NCBI RefSeq assembly: GCF_008830225.1
Contig: NZ_WAIE01000006.1
Coordinates: forward strand, 124,001 to 188,000
DNA: 64,000 bases
Reading direction: 5' to 3'
Source of the DNA: Pseudodesulfovibrio senegalensis
Lineage (GTDB): Bacteria > Desulfobacterota > Desulfovibrionia > Desulfovibrionales > Desulfovibrionaceae
In this document: positions 36,976 through 45,819 of the stretch, in pieces
How the letters are laid out: each line of letters begins with the position of its first letter
Numbering within the stretch: the first letter of the stretch is position 1
Program-made: the position numbers and the translations under genes
Notes under the pieces: model-generated
The model's database searches: none
Told to the model about the DNA's origin: nothing
The model's input: only the letters and a program-made list of their open reading frames with translations

Positions 36976-37827
36976 ATGAACGCAGACGATTTTATTGAAA
37001 TACCCATTGATTCCGCACAGCCCGTGGGCATGTTCGATTCCGGCGTGGGCGGGCTGACCGTGCTCAAGGCCCTGCGCGAACGGCTGCCCGGCGAGGATGT
37101 CCTGTATCTGGGCGACACCGCGCGCCTGCCCTACGGCACCAAGAGCCCGCAGACCGTGACACGCTATGCGGTACAGGCGGCCGGGGCACTGGTGCGGCGC
37201 GGCATCAAGATGTTGGTGGTAGCCTGCAACACGGCCAGTGCCGTGGCTCTGGACGCGGTGCGCGAGGCCTATCCGGGCCTTGCCGTGGTCGGGGTGGTGG
37301 AGCCGGGTGCACGCGCGGCCTGCGCAGCCTCGCGCAACGGCATCATCGCGGTGGTGGCCACCGAGGGCACCATTGCCGGGGGGGCGTATCACCGCGCCAT
37401 CGCACACATCCGGCCGGAAGCGCATATCAAGGGGCAGCCCTGTCCCCTGTTTGTCTCGCTGGCCGAGGAGGGCTGGGTGGACGGTCCCATTGCCGAGGCT
37501 GTTGCCGCCCGCTATCTGGAGCCGATATTTTCCCTTCCCGAAAAAGAGCGCCCGGACTCGCTGGTGCTGGGCTGCACCCATTTCCCGTTGCTGGAACCGG
37601 CCATTCGCGCCGTGCTCGGAAAGGGCGTGCGCATTGTGGATTCCGCAGCCACCACTGCAGAGGTGGTCCACGACCGGCTGGTCGAATCCGGCATGCTGGC
37701 CGAGTCCGGCTGTTTGGGCAAGGCGCGTTTCCTGACCACGGACGACGTGGAGCGGTTCGCGCGCACGGGCACGCGCTTTCTGGGTACGCACATCGGCCCG
37801 GAGCAGGTGGAGCTGGTGGACCTGTAG
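36976..37827 (+). CDS. murI: Glutamate racemase
   Basis: A 283-residue enzyme with both catalytic cysteines, C84 in 'VVACNTASA' and C200 in 'LGCTHFPLLE', and the N-terminal 'VGMFDSGVGGLTVL'. It converts L-glutamate to D-glutamate for peptidoglycan. The ATG at 36976 has no clear Shine-Dalgarno site, although the frame is open upstream to 36838 and no better start is seen. It is divergent from the transporter gene. Confidence 0.96.
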   Translation: MNADDFIEIPIDSAQPVGMFDSGVGGLTVLKALRERLPGEDVLYLGDTARLPYGTKSPQTVTRYAVQAAGALVRRGIKMLVVACNTASAVALDAVREAYPGLAVVGVVEPGARAACAASRNGIIAVVATEGTIAGGAYHRAIAHIRPEAHIKGQPCPLFVSLAEEGWVDGPIAEAVAARYLEPIFSLPEKERPDSLVLGCTHFPLLEPAIRAVLGKGVRIVDSAATTAEVVHDRLVESGMLAESGCLGKARFLTTDDVERFARTGTRFLGTHIGPEQVELVDL

Positions 37828-37870
37828 CCCGCCTTAACCGAATTGGCACCGGATTGCCGCACGGTTGTAG

Positions 37871-37911
37871 CTCCCGTGTGATTGTCTGATCATGGACGAT
37901 CAGCACGGGAG
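37871..37911 (+). promoter_or_regulatory. Long hairpin covering the ribosome-binding site of the next small gene
   Basis: CTCCCGTG (37871-37878) pairs with CACGGGAG (37904-37911), and TGATTGTC (37879-37886) pairs with GACGATCA (37895-37902), giving 16 bp with one bulged G and an 8-base loop. The 3' arm contains most of the GGGAGGAG Shine-Dalgarno of the gene at 37918, so folding should block its translation. No T-run follows. Confidence 0.6.
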
Positions 37912-37917
37912 GAGACC

Positions 37918-38139
37918 ATGGTTTGCATTCATCTGGACATGGCCGTGGGGCTGGTTCTGGTGGTGGCGGTGTTCACGGCGTTTCGTTTTCTGCGACCCCG
38001 CAGCCCCAATGCGGAGATGCTGGCCGAAGCCCTGCAGCGCATGGAATCGGGGCCAAAGACCGGAACCAGACAAAAAGCCGCGCACAGGCCGGACCATGAT
38101 CGGTCATTCTGTTTGCCGGGCACGCCGGAAAAAGCGTAG
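37918..38139 (+). CDS. Small single-helix membrane protein, unknown function
   Basis: A 73-residue frame with GGGAGGAG 5-6 bases before the ATG. One membrane helix ('MAVGLVLVVAVFTAFRFL') is followed by a basic, Pro-rich cytoplasmic or periplasmic tail. I recognise no family. It lies between murI and lemA, and its ribosome-binding site is enclosed in a 16-bp hairpin (37871-37911), suggesting post-transcriptional control. Confidence 0.5.
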   Translation: MVCIHLDMAVGLVLVVAVFTAFRFLRPRSPNAEMLAEALQRMESGPKTGTRQKAAHRPDHDRSFCLPGTPEKA

Positions 38140-38229
38140 GTGCAAAAGCGGATCATTTCCCTTGCGGCACTGCTGGGGGTTGGGTATTAGGGTTCCGTAT
38201 CGTAAACTTGAAAACAACGGGATTCCAAT

Positions 38230-38829
38230 ATGATCAAACGCATTGTCATGCTGCTGGCCCTGGCCCTTTTCTGCCTGCCCCTGACCGGGTGCGGCTACAA
38301 CTCCATGCAGCAGGGCGAGGAAAACGTGTTTGGCGCATGGGGCGATCTTGAAGCGGCCCTGCAACGCCGTGCCGACCTGATTCCCAACCTCGTGGAAACG
38401 GTCAAGGCGGCGGCAGCCCACGAAAAGGATACCTTGCAGGCTGTTGTGGAAGCGCGCAGCAAGGCTACCCAAACCACCATCACTCCTAAGCAATTGGGCG
38501 ACAAGGCAGCGTTGCAGAAGTTTGCGGACGCGCAGGGCGGTTTGAGTTCGGCCCTGTCCCGGCTCATGGTGGTGGTGGAGCGGTATCCGCAAATCAAGGC
38601 CAACCAGAATTTTCTTGCATTGCAACACCAGATCGAAGGCACGGAAAACCGTATAGCCGTGGCCCGCAAGCGCTACAACGATGCGGTCAAGGCGTTCAAC
38701 TTCTCCATCCGCAAATTCCCGAATTCCCTGACCAACTCCATGCTGTTGCATCTGGAGCGCAAGGAATTCTTTGCGGCGGAAAGCGGCGCCAAGAACGCAC
38801 CCAAGGTTGACTTCGGGTCCAAGAGCTAG
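38230..38829 (+). CDS. LemA family lipoprotein
   Basis: A 199-residue protein. A lipoprotein signal ends in 'LPLTGC' (C21), unlike many LemA proteins that keep an N-terminal anchor. The LemA core follows: '[25 protein letters not shown]' (family hallmark, in part), '[19 protein letters not shown]' and 'FPNSL'. It forms a helical, membrane-attached domain of unclear function, often next to TPM-domain proteins, as here. The next gene starts 20 bases on. Confidence 0.92.
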   Translation: MIKRIVMLLALALFCLPLTGCGYNSMQQGEENVFGAWGDLEAALQRRADLIPNLVETVKAAAAHEKDTLQAVVEARSKATQTTITPKQLGDKAALQKFADAQGGLSSALSRLMVVVERYPQIKANQNFLALQHQIEGTENRIAVARKRYNDAVKAFNFSIRKFPNSLTNSMLLHLERKEFFAAESGAKNAPKVDFGSKS

Positions 38830-38849
38830 CGGGAATCCATAGGCACACC

Positions 38850-39632
38850 ATGCACACACACTTCATGCACAGACACCTGACGGCCGTATTGGGAATGGTC
38901 GCGTTCGCATGCGCGATTTTTCTTGCCGCGCCGTCGGCCCGGGCGCTGGACGTTCCCGAGGTCAAGGCGCGGGTCAACGACTACGCGAACATGATCTCAC
39001 CCAAGACCGAACAGCAGATCAACGCCATGCTGACGCAGCTGGAGGCCTCGGACTCCACGCAGGTTGTGGTGGTCACGGTTCCCTCGCTGCAGGGCGATTC
39101 CCTCGAGGATTTCTCCCTGCGCGTGGCCGAGGCTGCGGGCATCGGGCAAAAGGGCAAGGACAACGGTGCCCTGCTGCTGGTCAGCAAGGGCGACAGGAAG
39201 ATGCGCATCGAGGTGGGCTACGGTCTGGAAGGACGTCTCACGGACGTGCTTTCCGGCCAGATCATCGACAATGTGCTGACTCCCGCGTTCAAGGCCGGCC
39301 GGTTTGACGAGGGCTTTCTCATGGCCACCACGGCCATGGCCAAGGCCGTGCGCGGCGAATACAAGGGCAGCGGCCTGAAACGGGAACGTTCGGGTGGCGC
39401 AGGGTCCATTTTCAAGCTGGTCTTTCTGGCCCTGTTCGTGCCCATCTGGATGTTCGGGAGTCTGGGCAGGCGCGGCGGACGACGTTCCAGCGGCATACTG
39501 CCGCTGCTTATCGCCGGGTCCATGATGAGCGGTTCGTCCCGGTCCTCGGGAGGGTTCGGTGGCGGCGGTTTCGGCGGGTTTTCCGGCGGTGGCGGCGGAT
39601 TCGGCGGCGGCGGCGCGTCCGGCGGCTGGTAG
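38850..39632 (+). CDS. TPM-domain protein with Gly-rich tail (YgcG family)
   Basis: A 260-residue protein: signal peptide ('MVAFACAIFLAAPSARA'), TPM domain (about 35-160; 'VNDYANMISPKTEQQIN', 'MRIEVGYGLEGRLTD'), a membrane helix ('IFKLVFLALFVPIWMFG') and a C-terminal tail of Gly/Ser/Phe repeats ('GGFGGGGFGGFSGGGGG'). The TPM domain has been linked to phosphatase-like or membrane-complex roles. It is the middle gene of a lemA-TPM-TPM unit. Confidence 0.9.
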   Translation: MHTHFMHRHLTAVLGMVAFACAIFLAAPSARALDVPEVKARVNDYANMISPKTEQQINAMLTQLEASDSTQVVVVTVPSLQGDSLEDFSLRVAEAAGIGQKGKDNGALLLVSKGDRKMRIEVGYGLEGRLTDVLSGQIIDNVLTPAFKAGRFDEGFLMATTAMAKAVRGEYKGSGLKRERSGGAGSIFKLVFLALFVPIWMFGSLGRRGGRRSSGILPLLIAGSMMSGSSRSSGGFGGGGFGGFSGGGGGFGGGGASGGW

Positions 39633-39677
39633 AATCGGTTTTTCGCCATCAACTACAAACGACTTCAAGGAACTGCA

Positions 39678-40319
39678 ATGGGTGCCAAAGGTTTTCTCAC
39701 TCCGGAAGAGCAGAAGCGCATTATCGAATGCGTCAGGGACGTGGAAACGCGCACGTCCGGCGAGATCGTGCCGGTCATCGCGGCCGAGAGCTACCAGTAT
39801 CCCGCGGCCGTGGCCTTCGGGGCGCTGGTGCTGGGCGTGGCCGGGGCATTGGCCCTGTGCACAGGGTTCGGCACGAACGACATGTGGATGTTTCTGACCG
39901 CGTTTCTGGCCTGCTATCTTGTTTTTCAGGTTATATTGCGGACGGTTCCCGTGTTCAGGAAGCCGTTTCTTTCCAAGCGCCAGATGGCAGAGGAAGTGAA
40001 CGAGGCCGCCATAACCAGTTTTTTCCTCAACGGATTGCACCGCACGCGCGACCAGACCGGGATCATCATCTATGTTTCCGTGTACGAGCGCATGGTGCAG
40101 GTGCTGGCGGACAAGGGCATCAACGACAAGGTCAGCCCTGAAGTCTGGCAGGAGGTTGTGGGCATCGTTACCCGCAGCATGCGCGAGCGCAACCCGGCCG
40201 AGGGCATTTGCACGGCCGTGCAGCGTTGCGGCGAGCTCATCACCGAGCATTTCCCCATCAAGTCCGACGACACGGACGAGCTGCCCAACCTGATTGTGGA
40301 TGGCGTGGCCAAGGGGTAG
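39678..40319 (+). CDS. TPM-domain membrane protein (second copy)
   Basis: A 213-residue protein without a signal peptide. A TPM-like domain ('EEQKRIIECVRDVETRTSGEIVPVI' and, after the membrane part, 'GIIIYVSVYERMVQVLADKGIN') is interrupted by two helices ('VAFGALVLGVAGALALCTGF' and 'MWMFLTAFLACYLVFQVIL'). The arrangement matches the second TPM protein commonly found with LemA and YgcG. It begins 45 bases after the first TPM gene and ends the operon ahead of a terminator. Confidence 0.85.
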   Translation: MGAKGFLTPEEQKRIIECVRDVETRTSGEIVPVIAAESYQYPAAVAFGALVLGVAGALALCTGFGTNDMWMFLTAFLACYLVFQVILRTVPVFRKPFLSKRQMAEEVNEAAITSFFLNGLHRTRDQTGIIIYVSVYERMVQVLADKGINDKVSPEVWQEVVGIVTRSMRERNPAEGICTAVQRCGELITEHFPIKSDDTDELPNLIVDGVAKG

Positions 40320-40353
40320 TTGTTTTTACCTGCGCGTTTGCGCACGAAAGAAA

Positions 40354-40384
40354 AGGCCCGTTTTATCTGAACGGGTCTTTTTTG
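40354..40384 (+). terminator. Terminator of the lemA-TPM operon
   Basis: AGGCCCGTT pairs with AACGGGTCT (one G-T pair) around a 7-base loop and is followed by six T, 35 bases after the last stop codon. A small TGCGC-GTTT-GCGCA hairpin precedes it (40331-40344). Confidence 0.82.
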
Positions 40385-40461
40385 TGTGGTGCGTTCACGC
40401 GTGTGGGAAATTGTTCGGCGTAGTTTTTTACTTTGATTGGTGCAACGTGTCACTGCACGAT

Positions 40462-40524
40462 TGCGCGTCAGCACAACAATGAAATTGACAAGCCTTTCAG
40501 TTCTTTGGGTTGCGCTGACGCGCA
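40462..40524. repeat. Inverted pair of TGCGCGTCAGC motifs
   Basis: TGCGCGTCAGC-A-CAAC (40462-40477) and GTTG-C-GCTGACGCGCA (40509-40524) are inverted copies separated by about 31 bases, giving a possible 15- to 16-bp stem in the style of paired REP elements. Confidence 0.65.
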
Positions 40525-40567
40525 TTCGCACAGGGGTATTTTATACCTATCAGTCGAGAACCATTTG

Positions 40568-40616
40568 AGGAAGGGAGGAAAGAGAGGGGGCGTCCCCCTC
40601 CCTCTCCTCCCTTCCT
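40568..40616. repeat. 23-bp polypurine/polypyrimidine hairpin
   Basis: A 23-base all-purine arm (40568-40590) and its complement (40594-40616, two mismatches) flank a 3-base CGT loop. On one strand the left arm holds only A and G, the right only C and T. Confidence 0.75.
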
Positions 40617-41004
40617 GCGACCTACCTTCCTCTCCCTCCCCACGAACCAATCCCTGCGTCGGCAATTTGAAGTGCCTCGCTGATTTTCTAGACCTTGTAC
40701 CACCGACCTCGTGCGTACAGCATCGCACCGAGCCATACGATGGCTCGATTCCAGTCGACACTCGGAATAGAGGGAAAAGTCCTTCGGAATTGTGCGGCAA
40801 CCAAATGCGTCCGTTCGATCAATTAACTCGTCGCCTGTTCGTCGGTCAGCCTATTGATTTCCCTCGAACCCCGCTCAAACCCACGAGGCGTAGTGCCGTT
40901 TAAGCGAGCGGAGGATTCGCCGAGCAAGGCTCGGCCCGGAGCGAAGGTTTACGGCACTTGCCGAGAGGGAACGCGGGCTGCTGCGGGTCAAGCGCAGCTT
41001 TTTG

Positions 41005-41038
41005 CCTTCTTTTTCTCTGCGCCAGCAGAAAAAGAAGG
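41005..41038. repeat. A/T-rich hairpin related to the 24738 repeat
   Basis: CCTTCTTTTTCTCTGC (41005-41020) pairs with GCAGAAAAAGAAGG (41025-41038) with a 2-base bulge. The left arm plus flank (40992-41020) is the inverted copy of 24738-24765. Confidence 0.65.
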
Positions 41039-41088
41039 TCGCCCTGGAGGGCGAAACCTTCAATAGAGGTGCTTCTACGGTGTCCGAC

Positions 41089-41157
41089 TGCGCGTCAGCG
41101 CAACCGTCTCATGCATGAACTATAAAAAAGAGTTTTTCACTGCGCGTCAGCGCAACC
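41089..41157. repeat. Two direct copies of TGCGCGTCAGCGCAACC
   Basis: Identical 17-base copies at 41089-41105 and 41141-41157, 52 bp apart start to start, each itself a TGCGC/GCGCA mini-hairpin with a GTCA loop. Confidence 0.75.
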
Positions 41158-41195
41158 ACCCGAAAGATGAGTCCTTCCGCCGCCCAAAAGGAATT

Positions 41196-41215
41196 GCCAA
41201 GGGAATCCCCTTGGC
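41196..41215 (-). terminator. Possible terminator of cobD-cobQ
   Basis: GCCAAGGG and CCCTTGGC form an 8-bp stem with a 4-base loop, 10 bases after the stop on the minus strand. Only a weak T-rich stretch (TTCCTTTT) follows. Confidence 0.4.
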
Positions 41216-41225
41216 CCGCCGGAGG

Positions 41226-43901
41226 CTACAACTTGTAGATAAGCGGCGCCTGCCTGCAACACGGGCCATACCCAAGCGCATTGTAGATCTGGTCCATGTC
41301 CAGCGATTCGCGCACCACGCTGGCCAGATGGTCAAGCCCGGCCTCGATGTTGAAGGTGGTCTGCACGTGTTCCAGCGGCTCCAGCCCCTTGTCCATGCGC
41401 AACTGGTCCACGAACCAGCGGCGGAAGTCGTCGGAATCGAACAGGCCGTGCAGATACGTTCCCCAGACCCGGCCGTCGGGCAGGCCGAATCCGAGGGGCT
41501 GGTCCTCGCGGTCGCGCAGGGCCACGCGCAGTTCGGAGGACAGGGGGCGTGTCTCGCCATGATGGATTTCGTAACCGTGCACGCGCATGGAGCTTTTGCA
41601 ATGCACGCCCACGGTGCGTTTGAGGGTCTTGTCCTGCGTCAGCTCCGTCTGCACGGGCAACAGCCCGAACCCTTCCTGCCGGATGCAGTCGGATTCCAGC
41701 CCGAAGGGGTCGTCCACGCGTTCGCCCAGCATCTGGAAACCGCCGCAAATGCCGATGATGCGGGTAGTTCCGTTTTGGGCCAGAGAGCGGATGGCCGCAG
41801 CCATGCCCATGCCCTTGAGCGCCTTCATGTCCGGCACCGTACTCTTGCTGCCCGGAATGATGACCGCATCGGGCGTGCCCAATTCCAGCGCGGAGTCCAC
41901 GATGCGTACATGCACGTCCGGTTCGGCGTAGAGCGGGTCGATGTCGTTGAAATTGGAGATGCGCGGCAGGTCGATGACCGCGATGTCCACGCATTGGTCC
42001 GGGGGCAGCTTGTCCTTTTCGTCGGGCCGGAAACCGTCCTTGAAGGACACGGAATCCTCTTCCGGCAGGCCGAGGTTGTGGATGTACGGCACAACGCCCA
42101 GCACGGGCTTGCCCGTGTTCTGGAAAGTGAAGCTCAGGGCCGGGTCCAGCAGGGAGGCATCGCCTCGGAAGCGGTTGATGGCGAAACCCAGCACCCGTTT
42201 GCGTTCGGCCGGGGTGAGCAGGTTCATGGTGCCCACCAGCGAGGCAAACACCCCGCCGCGGTCAATGTCGCCCGCGAGAATGACCGAGGCGTCCGCATGC
42301 CTGGCCATGGCCATGTTCACGATGTCGTGGTGTTTGAGATTGATCTCCGCCGGACTGCCCGCGCCTTCCAGCACCATGACCTCATGCTCGTTGGCCAGCG
42401 AGTCGTAGGCGGTCTTCACGGCCTCCCATGCGCGGGGCTTGAACTGCACGTATTCACGCACGCTCATGTTGCCCACGGGTCTGCCCATGACGATGATCTG
42501 CGAGCCCACGTCCGAGCCGGGCTTGAGCAGCACCGGGTTCATGCGCACGTCCGGCCCGAGGCGGCAGGCGGCCGCCTGCGTGACCTGTGCCCGTCCCATT
42601 TCCGCGCCGTCGGCCGTGACATAGGAGTTGAGCGACATGTTCTGGGCCTTGAACGGGGCCACGCGGAATCCGTCCTGCAGCAGGATGCGGCACAGGGCTG
42701 CGGCCAGCACGCTTTTGCCCGCGTTGGAGCAGGTGCCCTGCAGCATGATGGCCGGGGTGCGTCGGTTGCGCTTGACCACGGGCCCGCGCGAAACACCGGT
42801 GGCGCGGCGCAGAGCCCGGACCAGCCGGTCGTTGTCGTCCTCGCCGCGCACGGCAATGCGGAACCACTGGTTGTCCAGCCCCTCGAAGTTGCCGCACAGC
42901 CGGATGGCGACCTTGTCCTTGAGCAGCTTTTCATACAGTGGCAGAGCATCCATGCCCAGCCGGTCCATCTTGCAGAGCAGGAAATTTGCGTTGGAGGGAA
43001 AGACCTGGATGCCGGGCAGTTCGCGCAGGGCCGAGGCCAGGCTGTTGCGCAGCAGGCGGGTCTGCTCGCGGGTGCGTTCGGCATAGTCCGTGTCGCGCAG
43101 GGCGCGCGCGCCCACGCGCTGGGCCATGGCGTTGACCGACCACGCAGGCAGCCGGTTCTTCATGCGCAGGATGGTTTCCGGATCGGCAAAGGCCAGCCCC
43201 AGACGCAGCCCGGGGATGGAAAAGAATTTGGTCAGGGAAATGATGGTGATCACGTTGGAGGGACGGTTCTTGACCAGACGGTCCGGGTGACCCTGCATGA
43301 ATTCGGCGTAGGATTCGTCCACGATGAACCGTGACTGCGGGAACATGGCGGCCACTTCGCGCAGGTCGGCCGGGTCGAACGCCTGCCCGGTGGGGTTGTT
43401 GGGCTGGCACAGGAACACGAGCGACGGGGTGGTAAGCATGGAACCCAGCTTGACGAAATCCACCTGAAAGCCGTTTTCCAGCTTCAGGGGCAGGTGTTCG
43501 GTTTCCAGCCGGTGCAGCGCGCACAGCCGTTCATAGTCCACATAGGTGGGCGAGGGGATGACGGCGCGGCGATACCCGCCCAGCCCCACCACGGCCTGCA
43601 GCAGTTCGGACGCGCCGTTGCCGGGCAGCACCTGCGCGGGCCAGACCTTGTAGGCCTCGCACGCGGCCATTATCAGGTCCGTGCAGTCCGGGTCCGGATA
43701 GTGTGTCACCTCGTTCAGCGCGCGCCCCACCTCGGAGCCGAGCCATTCCGGCGGCCCGAGCGGGTTCATGCTGGCGGAAAAGTCCAAGATCTCGTCCGCG
43801 GCGCACCCGGCCTGTTCGGCCATTTTTGTCAGGTTGCCGCCGTGGGCGTATCGCTGCTGCTCCAGCACCTGCGGAAAACCGTCAAATACGCTCTGCTTCA
43901 A
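41226..43901 (-). CDS. cobQ: Fused L-threonine-phosphate decarboxylase-like / cobyric acid synthase
   Basis: An 891-residue fusion. The N-terminal half is a fold-type I PLP enzyme of the CobD/HisC group (PLP lysine K225 in '[14 protein letters not shown]', plus 'CQPNNPTGQ' and '[10 protein letters not shown]'), expected to make (R)-1-aminopropan-2-ol phosphate. The C-terminal half is CobQ: P-loop 'GTCSNAGKS' (389-397), '[12 protein letters not shown]', glutaminase nucleophile C719 in '[10 protein letters not shown]' and His 818 in 'YLHGLFDS'; it amidates adenosylcobyrinate side chains. I chose the TTG at 43901 because GGAGG stands 5 bases upstream; a TTG at 43928 extends it but lacks a site. 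No other cobalamin gene or B12 riboswitch is in the window. Confidence 0.93.
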   Translation of the reverse strand: MKQSVFDGFPQVLEQQRYAHGGNLTKMAEQAGCAADEILDFSASMNPLGPPEWLGSEVGRALNEVTHYPDPDCTDLIMAACEAYKVWPAQVLPGNGASELLQAVVGLGGYRRAVIPSPTYVDYERLCALHRLETEHLPLKLENGFQVDFVKLGSMLTTPSLVFLCQPNNPTGQAFDPADLREVAAMFPQSRFIVDESYAEFMQGHPDRLVKNRPSNVITIISLTKFFSIPGLRLGLAFADPETILRMKNRLPAWSVNAMAQRVGARALRDTDYAERTREQTRLLRNSLASALRELPGIQVFPSNANFLLCKMDRLGMDALPLYEKLLKDKVAIRLCGNFEGLDNQWFRIAVRGEDDNDRLVRALRRATGVSRGPVVKRNRRTPAIMLQGTCSNAGKSVLAAALCRILLQDGFRVAPFKAQNMSLNSYVTADGAEMGRAQVTQAAACRLGPDVRMNPVLLKPGSDVGSQIIVMGRPVGNMSVREYVQFKPRAWEAVKTAYDSLANEHEVMVLEGAGSPAEINLKHHDIVNMAMARHADASVILAGDIDRGGVFASLVGTMNLLTPAERKRVLGFAINRFRGDASLLDPALSFTFQNTGKPVLGVVPYIHNLGLPEEDSVSFKDGFRPDEKDKLPPDQCVDIAVIDLPRISNFNDIDPLYAEPDVHVRIVDSALELGTPDAVIIPGSKSTVPDMKALKGMGMAAAIRSLAQNGTTRIIGICGGFQMLGERVDDPFGLESDCIRQEGFGLLPVQTELTQDKTLKRTVGVHCKSSMRVHGYEIHHGETRPLSSELRVALRDREDQPLGFGLPDGRVWGTYLHGLFDSDDFRRWFVDQLRMDKGLEPLEHVQTTFNIEAGLDHLASVVRESLDMDQIYNALGYGPCCRQAPLIYKL

Positions 43902-44532
43902 ATCTACCTCCACCAAATCCGAACCCAAGTTGGCCCGGCTGATGTCTAGACTTTTTCAAGATGTTGTACCCTTGTACTCGGAAAACTCGACTTCCACAAG
44001 ATGCAACACACGACAGCAGGATGATTCGATCGCCGACGATTGTTTTGTGCTTTGCTTCACATTGCGGTCGAAAGTTGGTTTTAAACTTATATCATTTTAT
44101 TTCGGTATGATAATCGATTATTTTGTGTTGTGGTCTTTTGCATTTGAGCGAATCCGTCCGGGCCGCCCTTTTGAGGACAGCATGGCCGGTGCGTTTGTGG
44201 AGCGGGCGCTGCATCAGGGGCAACCGCAAGACCACAGGCTGGCGCTCGCCGGTGTATCTGCGGGATTTGTTTGATGGGCCGCCTCTCGGGGAGGGAGTGA
44301 AGAACAAAAAAAGTGTCGATTTTTTCAAAAAAGTTAAAAAAAGATTCAAACGAAAAATGAAAGCGCTGTTTTTTTGTCTTTTGCGCAATAAACCTATGCG
44401 ATGCTTTCGCATCGCATAGGTGCCGTGCGGCGGTACATACGTCGCAACGCTTTGTGTTTATTATTAAATTGTGTATTGGCTTCTGAGGGTTTGCGCCACA
44501 ATCGTTCGACACAACAAGTACCAGGAGGCAGT
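43902..44532. other. Divergent intergenic region between cobD-cobQ and livJ
   Basis: 630 bases with both 5' ends facing outward. The part from about 43960 to 44150 is AT-rich and probably holds promoters; a GC-richer patch (44150-44290) has no supported gene; a run of A-rich sequence (44300-44370) precedes a perfect 13-bp hairpin at 44392-44421. Short frames here (for example 44123-44419) have no ribosome-binding site and no recognisable similarity. Confidence 0.55.
44392..44421. promoter_or_regulatory. Perfect palindrome upstream of livJ
   Basis: ACCTATGCGATGC, loop TTTC, GCATCGCATAGGT: a perfect 13-bp stem, 112 bases before the livJ ATG. No T-run follows, so an operator or leader-RNA hairpin is likelier than a terminator. 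Confidence 0.5.
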
Positions 44533-45717
44533 ATGAAAGATTTTTTCGGTAAACTCGGTCTGATGGCCGCTCTTCTCATTGTGGGGGCGTTCATGCTGGC
44601 CGGTTGCGGCGGTGGAGATAGCGATACCATCAAGATCGGCTTCAACATTCCCATGACCGGTGATATCCCCAAGGTGGGCGAGGCGTCCAAGTATGCTGCC
44701 GAAATGCTTAAGGAAGACATAAATTCCAAGGGCGGACTTGAAGTGGGTGGCAAGCAGTACAAGCTGGAATTCGTGTACGAAGACAACGAATCCAAGGCTG
44801 AATCTGCCGTGAACGCGGCCCTGAAGCTCATCGAGCAGGATCAGGTTGTGGCCATCATCGGTCCCAACTCCTCCAAGCAGGCCGTGCCCGCAGGCGGCAC
44901 CTGCAATGACAACCGCGTGCCCATGATTTCGCCGTGGTCCACCAACCCGGACACCACCAAGGACCGTCCGTGGGTGTTCCGCGCCGCCTTCCTCGATCCG
45001 TTCCAGGGTCCGGTGGCCGTGAACTTTTCTGCCAAGCAGTTCGGCGCCAAGACCGCGGCCGTGCTGTTTGATATCTCCAACGACTACTCCAAGGGGCTGG
45101 CCGAAATCTTCCGCGACGAGTGGAACAAGAAGTTCGGCGACGGCGCTGTGGTGGCCTTTGAGTCCCACGGCACCAAGGACCAGGACTTCTCGGCACAGCT
45201 GACCAAGATCGTGTCCGCCAAGCCCGACTTCATCTTCCTTCCGGACAACTACAACCAGGTGGCCCTGATCATCAAGCAGGCCCACGACCTCGGCTGGAAC
45301 GGCCCGTTCATGGGCTCGGACGCCTGGGGCTCCGCGGAGCTCATGACCCTGTGCGGCGACGACTGCAAGGGCCAGTTCTTCTCCACCCACTATGCTGCGG
45401 CCGGCGCCAAGGGCGACACCAAGGTTTTCATCGATCGCTACACCGAAAAGTACGGCTACACGCCTGACGACGTGGCCGCTCTGACCTGGGACGCCACCCG
45501 CCTCGTGCTGCAGGCCATTCAGGACGCCGGTTCCATCGATTCCGACGTGCGCAAGGAACGCAAGGCCATTCGCGACTCCCTGGCCGCGGTCAAGCAGTTT
45601 GCCGGCGTTACCGGCAACATGAAGTTCGACGCGCAGGGCGACCCCATCAAGTGCGCCGTGGTGGTCCGCATCGACGAGAACGGCCAGTTCGTGTTTGCGG
45701 AATCCGTCTGCCCCTAG
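44533..45717 (+). CDS. livJ: Branched-chain amino-acid ABC transporter, substrate-binding lipoprotein
   Basis: A 394-residue protein with GGAGG before the ATG. The lipoprotein signal ends in 'FMLAGC' (C25). The mature part is a type-1 periplasmic binding protein ('IKIGFNIPMTGDIPKVGEAS', 'VVAIIGPNSSKQAVPAG', 'PMISPWSTNP'), the Peripla_BP_6 fold of LivJ/LivK. It captures leucine, isoleucine, valine or related amino acids for the permease genes that follow. The long 102-bp gap to livH carries a hairpin at 45749-45776. Confidence 0.94.
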   Translation: MKDFFGKLGLMAALLIVGAFMLAGCGGGDSDTIKIGFNIPMTGDIPKVGEASKYAAEMLKEDINSKGGLEVGGKQYKLEFVYEDNESKAESAVNAALKLIEQDQVVAIIGPNSSKQAVPAGGTCNDNRVPMISPWSTNPDTTKDRPWVFRAAFLDPFQGPVAVNFSAKQFGAKTAAVLFDISNDYSKGLAEIFRDEWNKKFGDGAVVAFESHGTKDQDFSAQLTKIVSAKPDFIFLPDNYNQVALIIKQAHDLGWNGPFMGSDAWGSAELMTLCGDDCKGQFFSTHYAAAGAKGDTKVFIDRYTEKYGYTPDDVAALTWDATRLVLQAIQDAGSIDSDVRKERKAIRDSLAAVKQFAGVTGNMKFDAQGDPIKCAVVVRIDENGQFVFAESVCP

Positions 45718-45748
45718 GGAGACGATCAACGACAATCGGGTAATTGTT

Positions 45749-45776
45749 GGCGGGAGCCGGTTTACCGGCTCCCGCC
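45749..45776 (+). promoter_or_regulatory. Hairpin between livJ and livH (partial terminator / mRNA stabiliser)
   Basis: GGCGGGAGCCGG, loop TTTA, CCGGCTCCCGCC: perfect 12-bp stem, followed only by CGTTTCG. Such structures between a binding protein and its permease usually lower downstream expression or protect the upstream mRNA. Confidence 0.65.
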
Positions 45777-45819
45777 CGTTTCGTGATTCATCCCGCAAGC
45801 GCGTGGACAGGGGAACAAC

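Larger units (their letters stand above)
40385..41225. other. Gene-free repeat-rich stretch between convergent genes
   Basis: About 840 bases with no coding region I can support. It contains four copies of the TGCGCGTCAGC motif, a 23-bp purine/pyrimidine hairpin, a second A-rich hairpin and a weak terminator-like hairpin near the cobD-cobQ end. A frame of about 156 codons on the plus strand runs through the low-complexity hairpin and looks spurious. Base composition is less GC-rich than the flanking genes. Confidence 0.6.

Noticed and set aside
37842-37856. Sigma-54-like TGGCAC...TTGC before the hairpin-controlled small gene
   Set aside because: The GG to GC spacing is one base short of the strict -24/-12 distance, and no activator site is evident.
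40680-40780. tRNA-like look: GAGCC-N7-GGCTC arm followed by a GGCTCGATTCC string
   Set aside because: The arm loop is ATACGAT rather than TTCRANN, and no acceptor stem, D-arm or anticodon arm can be arranged around it.
40433-40903. 156-codon open frame on the plus strand in the repeat-rich gap
   Set aside because: It runs through the TGCGCGTCAGC repeats and the purine/pyrimidine hairpin, has low-complexity composition and no recognisable domain or ribosome-binding site.
44123-44419. 98-codon open frame upstream of livJ
   Set aside because: No Shine-Dalgarno site, composition changes within it, its end is inside the 13-bp palindrome, and no family is recognised.
43902-44532. Search for a cobalamin riboswitch before the cobD-cobQ fusion
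   Set aside because: No B12-box-like conserved segment or matching stem arrangement was visible on the minus strand.
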